Below the pieces are notes generated by a model. It was not told where the DNA came from, did not search any database, and saw only the letters and a program-made list of their open reading frames with translations. Positions 11,386-23,494 of a DNA stretch of 64,000 nt are shown here, piece by piece (the stretch's first letter is position 1; each line of letters starts with the position of its first letter). The stretch comes from Dugong dugon (lineage: Eukaryota > Chordata > Mammalia > Sirenia > Dugongidae), in assembly GCA_030035585.1 (NCBI GenBank), contig CM057480.1:6627001-6691000 (forward strand). Reading direction: 5' to 3'. The position numbers and the translations under genes are program-made.

Positions 11386-12555
11386 AGCACAGCAATGGCT
11401 GTTTTCACACAATCTTCAAACAAAAGGGATACTTGGTGAAGACGTATCCCACTCGTCCTGGGAAATCTGAGTCATTCCTTTCCCCATTTGTTGGAGGCTG
11501 CTGGGGGGGAGCTGGATTAATTCAGAGTGACCTCTGCAACAAGAACAAGTGTGTATGAAACACCTAGACAGAGGACTTTACAGAGAAAGAAAAAAGGGGA
11601 GAAGCTTATTTACAGGCTCTTAGTTTTTCAAGGAAACATGGAGATGATTTTCAAAAATACTAGAAAACAGCACAATATTAAACACAAATTATCGAAGGAA
11701 GCATAAAATACTGTGGTGCACCTCTACAAGGATTTTATTTCATAAGCCAAGGTGAAAACTGGGTGCACTGCATCTGCATAGTAAGCCTCTAACCACACAG
11801 GGAGGCAGGCCTGGGCTTCTTGCAGAGAGACACCACACCCCCCCTTACTCAGCAGACAGTCCATCCCACCCAGGAGTTGACCCTCCAGCCTTAAGTGCCT
11901 GAGCAGGCTCCGTGGACTCCCTGCCAGAGAGACAGGTACCTGGAAGGCCTCCAGGTGGCTCCCATTCAGACACAGGAGGTTCCAACTGGCAGCAAGACCA
12001 GAAGCTGAAAGACCTGGCAGGAGATGCAGTCTCGCTCCTCGCAGCTCTGTGGACACCGGGAATTTGGCTCTGGTGCCCAGTCCCAGAGCAGCTAGCCTAG
12101 TTCTGCCTTTGCCTGTGGTCACCGCAGTTCCACAGGCAAACTCAGGCCAAAACAGTCATCTTCTTCATTCAAGTGTCTAAATTGGATTTTCATCCCAGTA
12201 TCATGGAGATTGGGGAACTCTGGGAGAATGGACTGACCTTCTTAGAAACATAATGTCCCTTTGTCAAGCTTCAAAGGTGGCTCTGAAGAGGAGGCTGGCT
12301 ACTGGTTGATTCAACATTCTAGAAATCTTATAGCTAGACGTTAAGAAACACCAACCAACCATAAATGAAAGCCTCATAATTATTGATGCTGCTCTAATTA
12401 GGGCATCCATGGTACACAGGTGTTAACAATTCCACTGAAAATCACTTTGGATAAAGAAAGATTATGACTGACAATTGGGTAAAATGCCAATTAAGAACAC
12501 ACATAACTGCAGTGTACTGTGAGCTGAAGTCCCTTCTCAGGCAACATGATTTTAA
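11386..12555. other. No feature recognised
   Basis: Intronic sequence without a recognisable repeat; the 132-codon minus frame at 11724-12122 shows no domain. Confidence 0.45.
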
Positions 12556-12672
12556 TCTGTTTCTCAAAGGGGTCATCTGCACTGGAACCCCCTAAGGTAC
12601 TTGTTAAAAATGCAAATTTGAGCCCCACCCCAGTTCTGAAGAATCAGAATCTCTGTGGGGTCGCAGGAGCGT
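12556..12672 (+). repeat. MER5-like hAT DNA transposon fragment
   Basis: GTACTTGTTAAAAATGCAAA, GCCCCACCCCAG and GAATCAGAATCTCTG occur in the order recalled for MER5A. Confidence 0.6.
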
Positions 12673-12839
12673 GTAGATTATCAAGTAGGCAAGGTAAACA
12701 AGGTGCTTACAGATGATGCTTACCAGACCGTCCAGAGTGAACAAGTTCATTCACATCTTTCCGCCACACCGCAGATTCTGCTTCTCGGTATGGCTGGCGA
12801 TGTGTCTTTCTCCCAACCCCACAACATCAGGGCTTCCAA

Positions 12840-13060
12840 CTCTGGCTGAGAATTTTCATGTCTAACAAGTTCCCAGCTGAGAATCTGCATTTCCACCAGC
12901 CAGATATACTGAATCAGAAATCTACATTTAACAAGATTCCCAGGTGACTCTTAGCTATAACTTTCTGGGAACTTGTTAGACACGCAAAAGTGTCAGCAGG
13001 AAACTTGTTAGATATGCAAATTGTCAGCACATCTTTGATGTGGTGAAACTCATGTGAAAT
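12840..13060 (+). repeat. MER5-like fragment(s), internally repeated
   Basis: CTGAATCAGAAATCTACATT and CCAGGTGACTCTTAGC match MER5A. The ACTTGTTAGAYAYGCAAA block occurs at 12972 and again at 13003, so the piece is duplicated or two copies abut. Confidence 0.5.
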
Positions 13061-13332
13061 TGTTCATTACAGATTCGTAAGCAAGCACAAGTAAGCCTGT
13101 GCTTACCGGGCTATCAGCCCCTGGGTTGAGAGCAGCCCAGCGTCAACCAACTTCCCAGGTCACGGTTAAACAAGGGAAGGCTAATTTAAATGATTACCCG
13201 AAGTAATGAAGAATGCAATGAGAACACGTGAAGGACTCAAACAAGGAGTCTCTCGTGATGCTCAGTTAGGACGGAATCAAATGCTTTTTGCATAAATAAA
13301 TGTTCAAGAAAATACTGCTCTAATAGTTCTTA

Positions 13333-13521
13333 AGGAGCCCTTGGTGGCACGATTGTTAAGCGCTTGCATGGCTGCAAACATCAGTGGTTAGAATCCACCA
13401 TCTGCTCCACGGGAGAAAGATGTGGCAGTCTGCTTCCCTAAAGATTTACAGCCTTGGAAACCCTATGGGGCAGTTCTCTGTCCTAGAGGGTTGCTGCTAA
13501 GAGTAGCAATTGACTAGGCAA
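13333..13521 (+). repeat. AfroSINE, long form
   Basis: Head GGAGCCCTTGGTGGCACGA, the long-form GGGAGAAAGATGTGGCAGTC segment, and a decayed 3' end. Confidence 0.9.
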
Positions 13522-14040
13522 CACTTCTTGGGACACTTTTTAAAATTTCATGACTAGGCACCGTGAGTCCTTAGCAGAAAAAAATGAGTTATATAGGGTT
13601 ATTTGCATAACATTAAATCCAGCAGGATTTATGGGGCTCCCTCCACAAAGACAGGGCAATGTTCTGTGTTTCAAGGGCAGGAACCAGATTAACCCTTGTC
13701 CAAGCCCTGGTGGATTTCTGGGTCGGCCCTGCACCTTCCCAGAAAGCAGCGAGGCAGCAGAGGGACTCAAGGAGGTTGTCTCGGCTAACGGCCCTTGGGC
13801 GAGAACTCCACAGAATGTTACTTGTCCTCGGATGGGCTGGATCAGAAAACTCAGCGGGAAACGCGATAAGCACACAGGTGGGCATTAAGCCCCCTTCCCG
13901 GAGAAGATTAAACACAGTTAATTAAAACCCTGCAGAACTGGGAGGCAGGAGGATTATCAGGTGGCAGGGAAAGGGGGACCTGTTAGCAGCAGAGGCGATG
14001 CCTGCCCAGAAGAGTTCCTTTCCAGAGCTCTTCCCACTGC
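13522..14040. other. No feature recognised
   Basis: Unique sequence with overlapping frames on both strands (13540-13925). None resembles a known protein, and both strands being open points to chance. Confidence 0.45.
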
Positions 14041-14172
14041 TAATGGTGGCACAGTGGTTAAGAGCTCAGCTGCTAACCAAAAGGTCAGCAGTTCGAATCC
14101 ACCAGCTGCTGCTTGGAAACCCTATGGGGCAGTTCTGCTCTGTTCTATAAGGTCGCTATGAGTCGGAACATA
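14041..14172 (+). repeat. AfroSINE, short form, 3' truncated
   Basis: Clean copy from AATGGTGGCACAGTGG to GCTATGAGTCGGAA; the first bases of the head and the tail are missing. Confidence 0.9.
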
Positions 14173-14344
14173 GCAGGTACATAACAGATCAAGATCAAAT
14201 GTGCTGAGTGCACCATGGCTATCTGCTGCATTACATTTTGACAGATCTCCATACCCCTTCCCTTAAAGGCAATTCTGAAAGCCTGTCCCAGGAGCTGGGC
14301 AAGTCCAAATATGTTTTTTCATAAAAAATTAGCTACAGGGGAGT

Positions 14345-14502
14345 TAACCCGTTGCTGTCGAGTAGCAACCCTACAGGACAGAATAGAACTGCCCATAGGG
14401 TTTCCAGGCAGACCGCCACATCTTTCTCCTGCGGAGCAGCTGGTGGGTTTGAACCGCTGACCTTTCGTTTAGCAGCTGAACATTTAACCACTGTGCAACC
14501 AT
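14345..14502 (-). repeat. AfroSINE, long form with internal deletion
   Basis: Starts AACCCGTTGCTGTCGAG, keeps ACCGCCACATCTTTCTCC and the head. It lacks the middle part before the long-form segment. Confidence 0.85.
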
Positions 14503-15532
14503 GAAACAAAGGAAACTGATGGGCTGGGGAATCCTCTGAGGTGCAATCACATTTCTCCTCACCCCCCCAGCCCCGCCATCACTCAGGCCAGATCAGGGTG
14601 ACTGGAAGCAGCTAGAGGGTTACCCAAAGGGTGAGTCTCCGTACCTCCTCCATTCCCCAGCAAGGACAGGAACTGATAGATTCAGTCAAAATCAGGTAGC
14701 CTTGCCCCGTCCATGTCTTGCCTGTGATAATCCCACAAAGGTCCCCTCCCCATTACAAAGACCGACGGCATCACCATCAAAAAGTATTCACGAAGCACCT
14801 CACCGCCCGGAGTCCAGGCAAAATTCATGGGAGCCTGGCCCCTTCCCTGGGAGAGTCATTTATGGCCATTAAGGGCAGAGTAAGGCAGGCTCCCAGAGAC
14901 CATAAAACTCCTAGTGAAGGAAGTGGGGATTAACCACTTTCTCCTGCCCCTCAGGAAGGGGTTTCAAGTTGTACCAAATTGCAGAACAGAGGGTTGGGGT
15001 GGGCGGTGTTCAGAGGAGTCTACACTGGGCCATCACCTCTGACTAACGCTTGGGGTTCTCAGACTGCTTTGATTTTTACAGACAGGGACTTTGTAGTTCT
15101 CACTGCTCCCACATCTCTGAGAAGCACACTCTAGCATGTCTCCCCACCTGCCCCTCAGACAGGGTCTGGATTCTGTCCAACAAGGAACAGAAGCACATGC
15201 GAGATTTTGCATTTCTTTGACAAGTATTGTGCAGGCACAATCCGTGGCCTCCTTTTTCATTCTTTTGCATACTTATCAGCCAGATTTGTTGAGTCAAAAA
15301 TTGACCTTATCCTGTCTTCTCATCTTTCACTGTTTTATTACAATGTTATTTCAGCAAATATCCCCCAAATCTATGAAAAGTAGCTAGGAAAGAAAAACAA
15401 TAATAAGGAGAAACAAGTCTGAGTCAAGAAATGAAAGCAAATCTTGCCAGTGTGATTTCCTGCATTGAGACCATAAATTTGGCTCTGAGCTTCCTGGCAG
15501 TCAAAGCAAAATAAGCAATACTGTACAATTAT
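14503..15532. other. No feature recognised
   Basis: About 1 kb of unique intronic sequence; no conserved frame or repeat. Confidence 0.45.
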
Positions 15533-15866
15533 GTGGTGGTTCAGCAGTAGAATTCGCATCTTCCACGTGAGAGACCTGGGTTCAATTCCCAACCAATACA
15601 CCTAATATGCAGCCAGCACCGTCTGCCAGTGGTGGCTTGTGTGTTACTATGATGCTGAACAAGTTTCAGCAGCATTTCCAGACTAAGACTAGGAAGAAAG
15701 GCCTGGCAATCTACTTCCAAAAATCAGCCAGTGAAAACCCTATGGATTACAACCGTCTGCTACGCAACTGCTCATGGGACTGGGCAGTGTTTGGTTCCAT
15801 TGTGCGTGGGGTTGCTGTGAGTGTGCATAGAGGTCACCATGAGTTGGGGGCTAACAACATCAGCAA
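15533..15866 (+). repeat. Composite SINE: tRNA-Gly head plus RTE-derived body
   Basis: The first 70 bases resemble tRNA-Gly: box A region GGTTCAGCAGTAGAATTC and box B GGGTTCAATTCCC. The next 125 bases (GTGGCTTGTGTGTTACTATG to CCAGTGAAAACCCTATGGA) match the 5' part of the RTE copy at 50182. The rest (GGACTGGGCAGTGTTTGG to GGGGGCTAACAACA) matches the 3' end of RTE copies at 27119 and 62574. A second copy, split by insertions, is at 60795-61510. The RNA polymerase III head and LINE-like tail fit a SINE mobilised by an RTE LINE. Confidence 0.75.
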
Positions 15867-15930
15867 TGTCCTTATCAAACCCACCAGTTTTCCAGAGGAC
15901 CAACATTTTCCTGGCAGCAAACCCACACAC

Positions 15931-16087
15931 AGAGCCCTGGTGGTGCAATGGTTAAGAGCTCAGTCTGCTAGCCAAGAGATCAGCAGTTCGAATCTACCAG
16001 CTGCTCCTTGGAAGTCCTAGGGGGCAGTTCCACTTTGTCCTATAGGGTCGCTATGAGTCAGAATCAACTTGATGGCAATGGGTTTAA
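15931..16087 (+). repeat. AfroSINE, short form
   Basis: Complete copy from AGAGCCCTGGTGGTGC to GATGGCAATGGGTTT. Confidence 0.92.
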
Positions 16088-16442
16088 ACAGCCCAAATAC
16101 AGAACTAGTAACGGGCAGATACAACCTGCTTTCCAAGCTTCTCTTCTTCTGTCCCTTGCTGAATGGCACCCAAACCCCTGAAGATAGGGGTGGGGAGGGG
16201 GATCATTGTGACCTATGAGACACCACCCCCATTCACAATGAGGCCTGAGGGGTAGCACTGAGACCCCCACCGTGTGGTTGGCAGCAGTGGATCTGGATGG
16301 GGGCAAGAGCCTTCTCCCTCAACTCTGGGCTGGCACTCAAGACCCCAGGTTTCCAGCTAAAAAGCGCAATTCAAACAAACAACATTTTTCAGTACAGTGT
16401 AAGTATGTCCAAATATTGCACGGTACATTTAAAAAACAAAAC
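16088..16442. other. No feature recognised
   Basis: Unique sequence between two SINEs. Confidence 0.4.
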
Positions 16443-16597
16443 AAAACCCGTTACCGTCAAGTTGATTCCGACTCATAGCAACCCTATAGAACAGAGTAGA
16501 ACTGCCCCATAGGGCTTCCAAGGAGCGGCTGGTGGATTTGAACTGCCAACCTTCTGGTTAGCAGCCGAGCTCTTAACCATTGTGCCACCAGGGCTCC
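16443..16597 (-). repeat. AfroSINE, short form
   Basis: Complete minus copy with an (AAAAC)n tail, ending TGTGCCACCAGGGCTCC. Confidence 0.93.
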
Positions 16598-16959
16598 ATA
16601 CTCATCGTAAAAAACTATGATGTTTACTGAAATTCAGATTTAACTGGACACCTTCTCTCCCTCCCCCTAAATCTGGAAACCCTAGTCAGGAGGCTTCGGG
16701 TAAGTTCTGGGGATGTCCCAGTTAAGGGAAGCCCTGAAAACTGAACTTGAAGAGTACTCTTCATTGATAAAGATGCCATGTTGAACCAAGGAGTAGTGCA
16801 GCATTATACTTACTAACCATCACTTTTATAAAAAATGGGGAGTTGCGGGCCAAACTGATTGGGCATCCGTTCCAGGTGACTGGGAAAGTGGCTCTTTGCA
16901 GGCCTCTGACAGCAGCCTGTGCCTGCCCCCCCACCCCCCCAACATTTATTGATGCATAA

Positions 16960-17105
16960 ATCACTGGCAACATTTATCATACTGAGCTGTCTGTCCTCCC
17001 CATCAGACTGTGGTCTCCATAAGGGTTTGCAACCACCTCCCCAGCAGCAAACAAAGAGCAACATTCTAGATAGATGCTCGGTAAACATTCATTCAGGATG
17101 ATGAA
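16960..17105 (+). repeat. L2 LINE 3' fragment
   Basis: CTGTCTGTCCTCCCCATCAG, GACTGTGGTCTCC and the terminal GGTAAACATTCATTCAGGATGATGA match the L2 3' end. Confidence 0.6.
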
Positions 17106-17238
17106 AAACTAATTACCAACTCCACAGTTATAAGTAGGATTTCTCTAGGTAGAAAAGAGGGGAAGAATTCTAGGGAGAATATCATACATAGGTCAGGGGG
17201 CTCAAAATTTTGGTTTCAGGACCCCTTTATACATTTAA

Positions 17239-17400
17239 GGAGCCCTGGTGGTACAATGGTTAAGACCTATGGCTGGCAACCAAAAGGGCAACAGTTGGAA
17301 TCCACCAGTCGCTCCTTGGAAACTCTATGGGGCAGCTCTACTCTGTCCTACAGGGTCGCTAGGAGTGGGAATTGACTAGGTGGCAACAGGTTTTGGTTTT
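17239..17400 (+). repeat. AfroSINE, short form
   Basis: Complete copy; the flanks TTTATACATTTAA and TTTATACGTTTAA are a target duplication. Confidence 0.92.
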
Positions 17401-19096
17401 ATACGTTTAAAAATTATTGAAGATCTCAAAGAACTTTTTAATAATTACCATATTAGAAATTAAAACATAAGTTTTCATATTTAGCTATTAATTTATTTTA
17501 AAACAATAAACCTCTTACACATAAATCTAAATGATATTTTTATGAAAAATAATTATATTTCCCGGAAAAAAACTGTGAGGAGAGTGGGACTGTTTCACAT
17601 TTCTGCAAATCTCTTTAACGTATGGTTATACAGAAGACAGCTAGCTTCCTACGTATGCTTCCTCAGTCTGTGGAGATATGCTACTATTACCAAAGATCAG
17701 AACACACACAGTGGACAAGGCAGACTAAGAGCTTTTGCAGAAAATGCTGATACTCTTCTCTGACACCACACCCAAACTCCACAAGTGGTAGTTTTCTTAC
17801 AGGTTAGTTGCAATGTGAAATCTGAAACTGTCTGGATGATTTTTTGTATACTATTACCAATTAAAATCCATTGGTCTTTAAAAAAAAAACAAAAAATGGC
17901 TAGAGGGGTTTTCAGTTTGATCGTGGCTAGGACGTAAGTAGGGATCCCTTCCACCAAAGGTGGCTTGTTGGCTCACTTGGTCTAGCCCGGTGGTGGCTCA
18001 GGCCAAAGACGGTGGCCATTACCAGGTAACCTTTTTCTCCCTGTAACCCTAAGGGTTCCCCAGGAGCAAAGGACAAGGTTTCCATGGGGCAGGACACTCA
18101 GATCAACATTCCAGGAGGCAGCTATTCCTGCCTGAGGGCAGACAAAGGGCCTGGGGAGGAATTCCTGCTGCCCCAAGCACTGAGGTGGGGGTGTCATCCA
18201 CAGGATACTGGGTGGAGAAATGTGCCCCCAGCAAGAGGACCTAGGAAGCCCACTGGCTCCACATTCCAGCAGGCCCACGGAAAGACTCCCGTGCAGATAC
18301 ACCACCGTTAAAAGTTGGACCTTATAAACACAGAATGCAATTTGGAGGCTGAGCCTCAAACCGCGACAGAGTAAAGTTCGGCGCAGAGAGAAATCTCTAA
18401 AGGAAACAGGCCCAAACCCCTGAATTTAATCATTAACTTTATCTTGAGGGTCTTCTTTGTATTCGTGCTATGTGCTGGCTTTTACTGTAACCAGTGCAAA
18501 CATTGTACCGTCCTTGGAAGCAGAGAATGCAGGGGAACAACAGCTCCTGCATCACCACAGGAGATTCCCATCTGGCATCCCCAGCAAAAAGGCCTAATGG
18601 AAGTGGAGGGTGGGTGGGCTGGGACTAGGAACTGGCGGAATGAACCCTTTCTGCCTCCCTCTCGCTGGTGTGCACACTTCTGATAACACAATAGATAAGC
18701 TCTTCAGGCAGCTGGACAGGAGAGGAGAGACGTGGGCTTTCGGAGGCCTCAGGAAAGAAGTTTGGGGCAGGGTACACAACCCCAAGGTTGTCTGCTTTGA
18801 GGGCTGCGGTGGCTGCAAGGGCGACTGTGTCCCTAGGAAACTCCCCCCTCACCGTCCCCACCTGCAGGGCCAAGAGCTCCCTGGAGCCTGTGTGAACTAA
18901 CTCTGCAAACACTGGTTGAACATTCACTCGGCAGATATGGCTTTAATTGCCAATGGAGTGCTGAGTGCTCAGCAAAGGGCTTCCCAGTTTCTCAAAGGCG
19001 CCCAGGTATTTCCTCCTGGAACAACACTGCCTTGTCTTCCCTCTGCTTGGGCACCCCCGCACACCCCACTCACTCCCCTGCCCTCCACCAGGCCCC
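17401..19096. other. No feature recognised
   Basis: 1.7 kb of intron: AT-rich at 17400-17600, then mixed. Open frames at 17982-18359 (-) and 18594-18927 (both strands) have no recognisable domain. Confidence 0.45.
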
Positions 19097-19292
19097 CAGG
19101 TGCCACTGAGTCAACTCCAACTCATGGCAACCCCATGTATGTCATTGTAGACTGTGCTCCATAGGGTTTTCAGCAGCTGATTTTTCAGAAGTGGCTCTCC
19201 GTGCCACTCTTCTGGGGCACCTCTGGGTAGACTTGAACCTCCAACCTGATGGTTAGCGCCCGTGTCAGCCTTTTGCACGATCAGGTGCCTCC
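19097..19292 (-). repeat. AfroSINE-related SINE, older variant
   Basis: Same variant as 3531-3727: GGTTTTCAGCAGCTGATTTT and GGCACCTCTGGGTAGACTTG. Confidence 0.75.
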
Positions 19293-19675
19293 GCCAGCCC
19301 AGCCACCTCCTATTCCCTTCCAAAGACCCAGTTCTCAGTGAGGGTTGAGAGACCACACACAGGGAAAGAGCGAAACATCCAGGGATGGTAGAGGAACCAC
19401 CTCTGAAGCCCTGACAAGCTTATTATGACAGTGTCAGGCTCTAGGGGGTCCCTCTCCCACAACAAAGCTCGGTTATCGACGCAGACTTTCTATACTGAAG
19501 ACCCAACATTCATGCACACAGGAAACACCCCGAACGAAACCTGCAGGTAAGATCCTGCCCCTTCCCCCATGGGATCTCAATCCATGAAAGGCAGTTCTGG
19601 ATGACATTTCCAATAGCTGGTCCATGACAAGTGCTTTCTCTTCCCCCCACCCCTAGTTGCCTCAAAATGAAAAAC
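19293..19675. other. No feature recognised
   Basis: Unique intronic sequence. Confidence 0.4.
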
Positions 19676-19874
19676 TTCCACTGTAAATCCAACTTTCTGA
19701 CTCATAGTGACCCTATAGCACAGAGCAGCACAGTCCATAGGGTTTCCAAGGCTGCAAATCTTTACAGAAGCAGACTACCACATCTTTCTCGCGTGGAGTG
19801 GGCGGGTGGGTTTGAACTACTGACCTTTCAGTTAGCAGACGTGTGCTTAATCACTGTGCCACCAGGGAAGCTCA
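19676..19874 (-). repeat. AfroSINE, long form
   Basis: Diverged full-length minus copy containing AAGCAGACTACCACATCTTT and a GTGTGCTTAATCACTGTGCC head. Confidence 0.87.
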
Positions 19875-20676
19875 AAACATAAGCATACAGTAACTCATCA
19901 AATCAAAAATAACTTGGAAATTTTCCATGTACATCGTTCACCTCGCCACACAAACCCCCCGGTTTTTCTATCTCCCTTTATAGTAAGGTAAGGGTTTCCA
20001 GAAGGCAATCTCTGTCCTATTTCTTTGTGTCCTCAAACACCCGGAGAGGCCCCGGCACATGGCAGACACTCCATGAAAGTGTGCTGATGGAGCGGAATCA
20101 CTTCCACGTTTTCCAAGCAGTCGGAGAGGAATCTGCCTCTCAGTGGGCCTCTGCTCACTGGAAAACAATGTGCCCCGGCCATTCACATGGCAGCCACGGA
20201 ACAGCAAATGGTCAGAGGAGGAAAAAGAGAGACAGACTCCGGGCCTGCTCAATGGCTAAATGCCTCGGGAGGTTTAGCGACTTTTACAGCCATCCCCACA
20301 TTGGCACCAAGTCAGGACATCAGCTCTCAGCTCTTGCAACCTTCTGCCATAGATTCCTCCACACCCAAAGCCCCTGTCCCTCTGAGATCCGTGTCCCTCT
20401 GAGATCCAGGACCAGAGCAGTGGGCCAAATCTCCCAAAGAGCAGCATTAAAAGAGATGATGGAAATGTCCTATCTTGATAGTGGTAATGACAACACAGAT
20501 ATAAAATTTATCAGAACTTAGGAACATCTTCCTTGTATGTAAAGTGAACCTTCCTTGTTAAAGAAAAGAATGAGGATAGTTTGTCATGCAAAGGTGCGCC
20601 AGGTCCATTACTAGATTTAAAAAATGAAGCGAACTGTAGACTTCAACAGTATGTACGTACATTAAAAAAAAAGAAA
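19875..20676. other. Mostly unrecognised
   Basis: Unique sequence. The part at 20455-20525 (ATCTTGATAGTGGTAATGAC, TATAAAATTTATCAGAACTT) resembles an old L1 3'UTR. The 164-codon frame at 20027-20521 (+) has no recognisable domain. Confidence 0.4.
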
Positions 20677-20826
20677 AACCAGTTCCTGTTGAACCGATTC
20701 CTACTCATAGTGACGCCGTAGGATAGAGCAGAACTGCCCTGCAGAGTTTCCAAGGAGCGGCTGGTGGATTCAAACTGCCAACATTTTGGTTGGCAGCCCA
20801 GCTCTTGACCACTAAGCCAGGAGGGC
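20677..20826 (-). repeat. AfroSINE, short form
   Basis: Complete but diverged minus copy after an A-rich tail at 20664-20676. Confidence 0.88.
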
Positions 20827-21242
20827 TGTGTCTTACAGTATACAAAGTAATATATGATGAGATGTCAAAAACAGAACCCGTGTGTACATGCTGAAACTAC
20901 AGATCCAGACATAAGGGTAATGTAGCAGAGGTACAGGAAACAAAACCAAGAACACAATGCAAACGACCTTCACTTGTTACATCTGGGGAGCACAAGTGGC
21001 CTGTTACATATACTTTAAAAAAAACACAACCACAAATATTTAAAAATTATCATTCTTAAAATGACATTTTAAAACATACAGTGTTAACTGCCCTATCTGA
21101 TAGTCTTGATCATTGCTGCGTGACAAATATTCCAGATGTAGAACACTTTCTTTAATGTTGTGCTAATGTTGGTCCAATTGTTAAGAGGGCATCCACCAGG
21201 ATCTTCAACTTGGGTGTACATGTTGCTTCATCCAACTTTATT
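20827..21242. other. No feature recognised
   Basis: AT-rich intronic sequence. Confidence 0.4.
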
Positions 21243-21445
21243 TTCGTTTTTTAATTTTATTGTTGTACTTTCAGTGAAAGTTTACAATTCAAGTTAGTCT
21301 CTCATACAAAAATTTGTACATACACTGTTATGTGACCCTAGTTGCTCTCCCTATACTGTGACCGCACACTCCTTTCCACCCCTGATTCCCCATGTCCATT
21401 CAACAGCTCCTGACTCTCTATGCCTTCTCATCTCACCTCCGGATA
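21243..21445 (-). repeat. Elephant-abundant poly(A) retroelement, 3' fragment
   Basis: Reverse 3' end: TTTTTTAATTTTATTGTTGT then GTGAAAGTTTACAATTCAAG. A variant of the family at 8144 and 57601. Confidence 0.6.
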
Positions 21446-21830
21446 TGGCCTGTTATATTTTTTAGCTACTTAACTGTTTGCCTGTGTTACAATAACTACT
21501 TACTTCTTTTGCAATTAAAAATCCTACCTAGATAAAAATTGAGGGGAGGGAAGGCAGCTGGAGTCACGGCCCAGCCCAGGAACTGGCATACAGCAGGTAA
21601 AGGAATGTGTGGTTTGTTACAGACATAGACCCATACAAGCCTTGCATGGCTTAAAGTTGTCATGTACCTGCAGAGAATAACTGTGACCACCTGCAGACAA
21701 TTTATTTTCTTACCAGCTACCAAATATCGAAGATTTTTAAGAGCTCACCAGTATATGACCATGAAGCATGAATATACATAAAACTGCAAGCCAGCTAGCA
21801 CTTAGTGGGGGAGGTGTACGGACCTTTGTA
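21446..21830. other. No feature recognised
   Basis: Unique intronic sequence. Confidence 0.4.
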
Positions 21831-21995
21831 AAGAACCCTGGTAGTACAAATGGTTAACCACTGCTCACCAACCCACCCAGAGGTTCCATGAGAGAAAGAC
21901 CTGGCACTCTGTTCCTGGAAAGATTACAGTTCAAGAAAACCCTATGGGGCAGTTCTACTCTGTCACATGGAGTTGCTATGAGTTGGAAGAGATTC
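21831..21995 (+). repeat. AfroSINE, long form, diverged
   Basis: Head AGAACCCTGGTAGTAC, long-form GAGAGAAAGACCTGGCACTC segment and GGGGCAGTTCTACTCTGTC body. Confidence 0.83.
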
Positions 21996-22061
21996 AGGAT
22001 GGTTTCCCTGAAATGTAAGCTTCAGAGAAAAGGTGGCATATCAAATCACTGGGGGAAAATG

Positions 22062-22372
22062 AGACTATTCACTAATGGGTCAAGAAATCAAAAGAACGTA
22101 CACTTCAGAACAATCAACTATAGCAGACCTAACGGGCAGCATTTGCCCAAAAGCAAAGTTCAGAAGGACGGTAGGGGCAGGAAAGCTGGGCCAATGGACA
22201 CGGGGAACCCCAGAGGAAGCGGGGAGAGTGCTCACACATACCAGGGTTTGCAACCAATACCACAGAACAAGCTGTGTATAAATCGTTGAATGGGAAACTA
22301 ATCTGCTCTGTTAACTTTCACCTGAACCACAAAAAAGTGTTCCCACTGCAAAAAAAAAAAAAAAAAAAAAAA
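22062..22372 (+). repeat. Elephant-abundant L1-like 3' end with poly(A) tail
   Basis: GGACACGGGGAACCCC, then GTTTGCAACCAATACCACAG, CTAATCTGCTCTGTTAACTT and an uninterrupted A run at 22350-22371. Same 3' end type as 48471-48680. Confidence 0.65.
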
Positions 22373-23114
22373 GCCACTCAACAGTAGGCTAGAAGAGTTC
22401 TAACAGATCTTCTACGTGCCAAATTTACTCCAAGGCAATTCATACTTCATACCATACAGAAAAATAAAAATCTACCTCAACAAGTGACTGAAGTACAAGG
22501 CCACAGTCCTGCAGGAATACAGATTGAGAGAGCCAGACAGTCACCTACAGCTCAGGACAACAGCTACAACGGAACCAGCATCGTTCTACCTGCTTTTGTC
22601 AATGCCGGTTAGATCAGAAGCACTTCCTCTTCTTAACCATGGATAACTTTGGCTAATGAAGAATCTGTGGTTTTTGGTTACATGTGGACCATACTGGTTT
22701 TAGAAGTAAATGTTGTACTACCTCAGGTCTAACATTGCAAACAATGTTAGAAAGTCAGGTGCATTTTTTTCTTATAAAGAATAACGCTTTCGTGGCTCTT
22801 GCTTGAAACGGGTATTGAAGATACCGGATTTCTGAATCTCCAATTGGGCCACTCGCCCATGCTATAAATGTATTCACCAGTTTATCATCTTTTCTATCTG
22901 CATGTACCTGAAGAACGAGGGCCCACATCGAGCAGGTTTGTAATTCCTCCTCTGCTACATGTTTGTTTACAAATCTAATGCCTAACAGATGTTTTAAATG
23001 TATTTCATGTGAGTAAAACTTATTAATAAATACTAGACAATTAAAAGCACCTTTTATGGAAAAAAAAATCAAAAGGTAAATCACAAATTTCTTAGAGTCA
23101 AATGAAAATGAAAG
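22373..23114. other. No feature recognised
   Basis: Unique or unrecognised sequence. A 10-bp palindrome (TCTAACATTG-CAAA-CAATGTTAGA) lies at about 22728-22751. Confidence 0.4.
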
Positions 23115-23405
23115 CATAGCATACTAAAACTTAGGGGATGCAGCAAAAGCAGTACTCAGAGGGAAACTTATAGCAATAAATGTCTACATGAAAAAGAAAG
23201 TTTCAAATCAACAGCCTAAAGACACTCCAGGAACTACAAAGAACAAACTAAGCGTAAACCTATCAGAAGAAAGGAAGTAACAAAAATCAGAGCAGAAATT
23301 TAAAAAAAAAAAAAACAGAGAATGCACAAAACCAAAAGCTGGTTCTTTGAAAAGAGCAATAAAATTAACAAAACTCTGAGCTAGACTGACAAAAAGAGAT
23401 GTCCC
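23115..23405 (+). repeat. L1 LINE ORF2 fragment
   Basis: GCAGCAAAAGCAGTACTCAG, AAGCTGGTTCTTTGAAAAGA and CTAGACTGACAAAAAGAGA are characteristic of L1 ORF2 (endonuclease to reverse transcriptase). Disrupted by stops. Confidence 0.8.
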
Positions 23406-23494
23406 ATGAAACCAGACCCTAAACCTTCAAACAAAGGAACCAAATCCCGTGAGATTTTTGTTGTACATAAACAGTTTTTCAGTAGGTAAATAAA

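Noticed and set aside
15533..15605. A functional tRNA-Gly gene
   Set aside because: The A and B boxes are recognisable, but the anticodon arm is disrupted and the sequence runs straight into an RTE-derived body with a second copy elsewhere. It is a SINE head.
20027..20521. 164-codon frame as a gene
   Set aside because: No domain, no splice or promoter context, and overlapping open frames in other phases.
22728..22751. 10-bp palindrome as a regulatory hairpin or microRNA
   Set aside because: Too short for a microRNA precursor and expected by chance in AT-rich DNA of this size.
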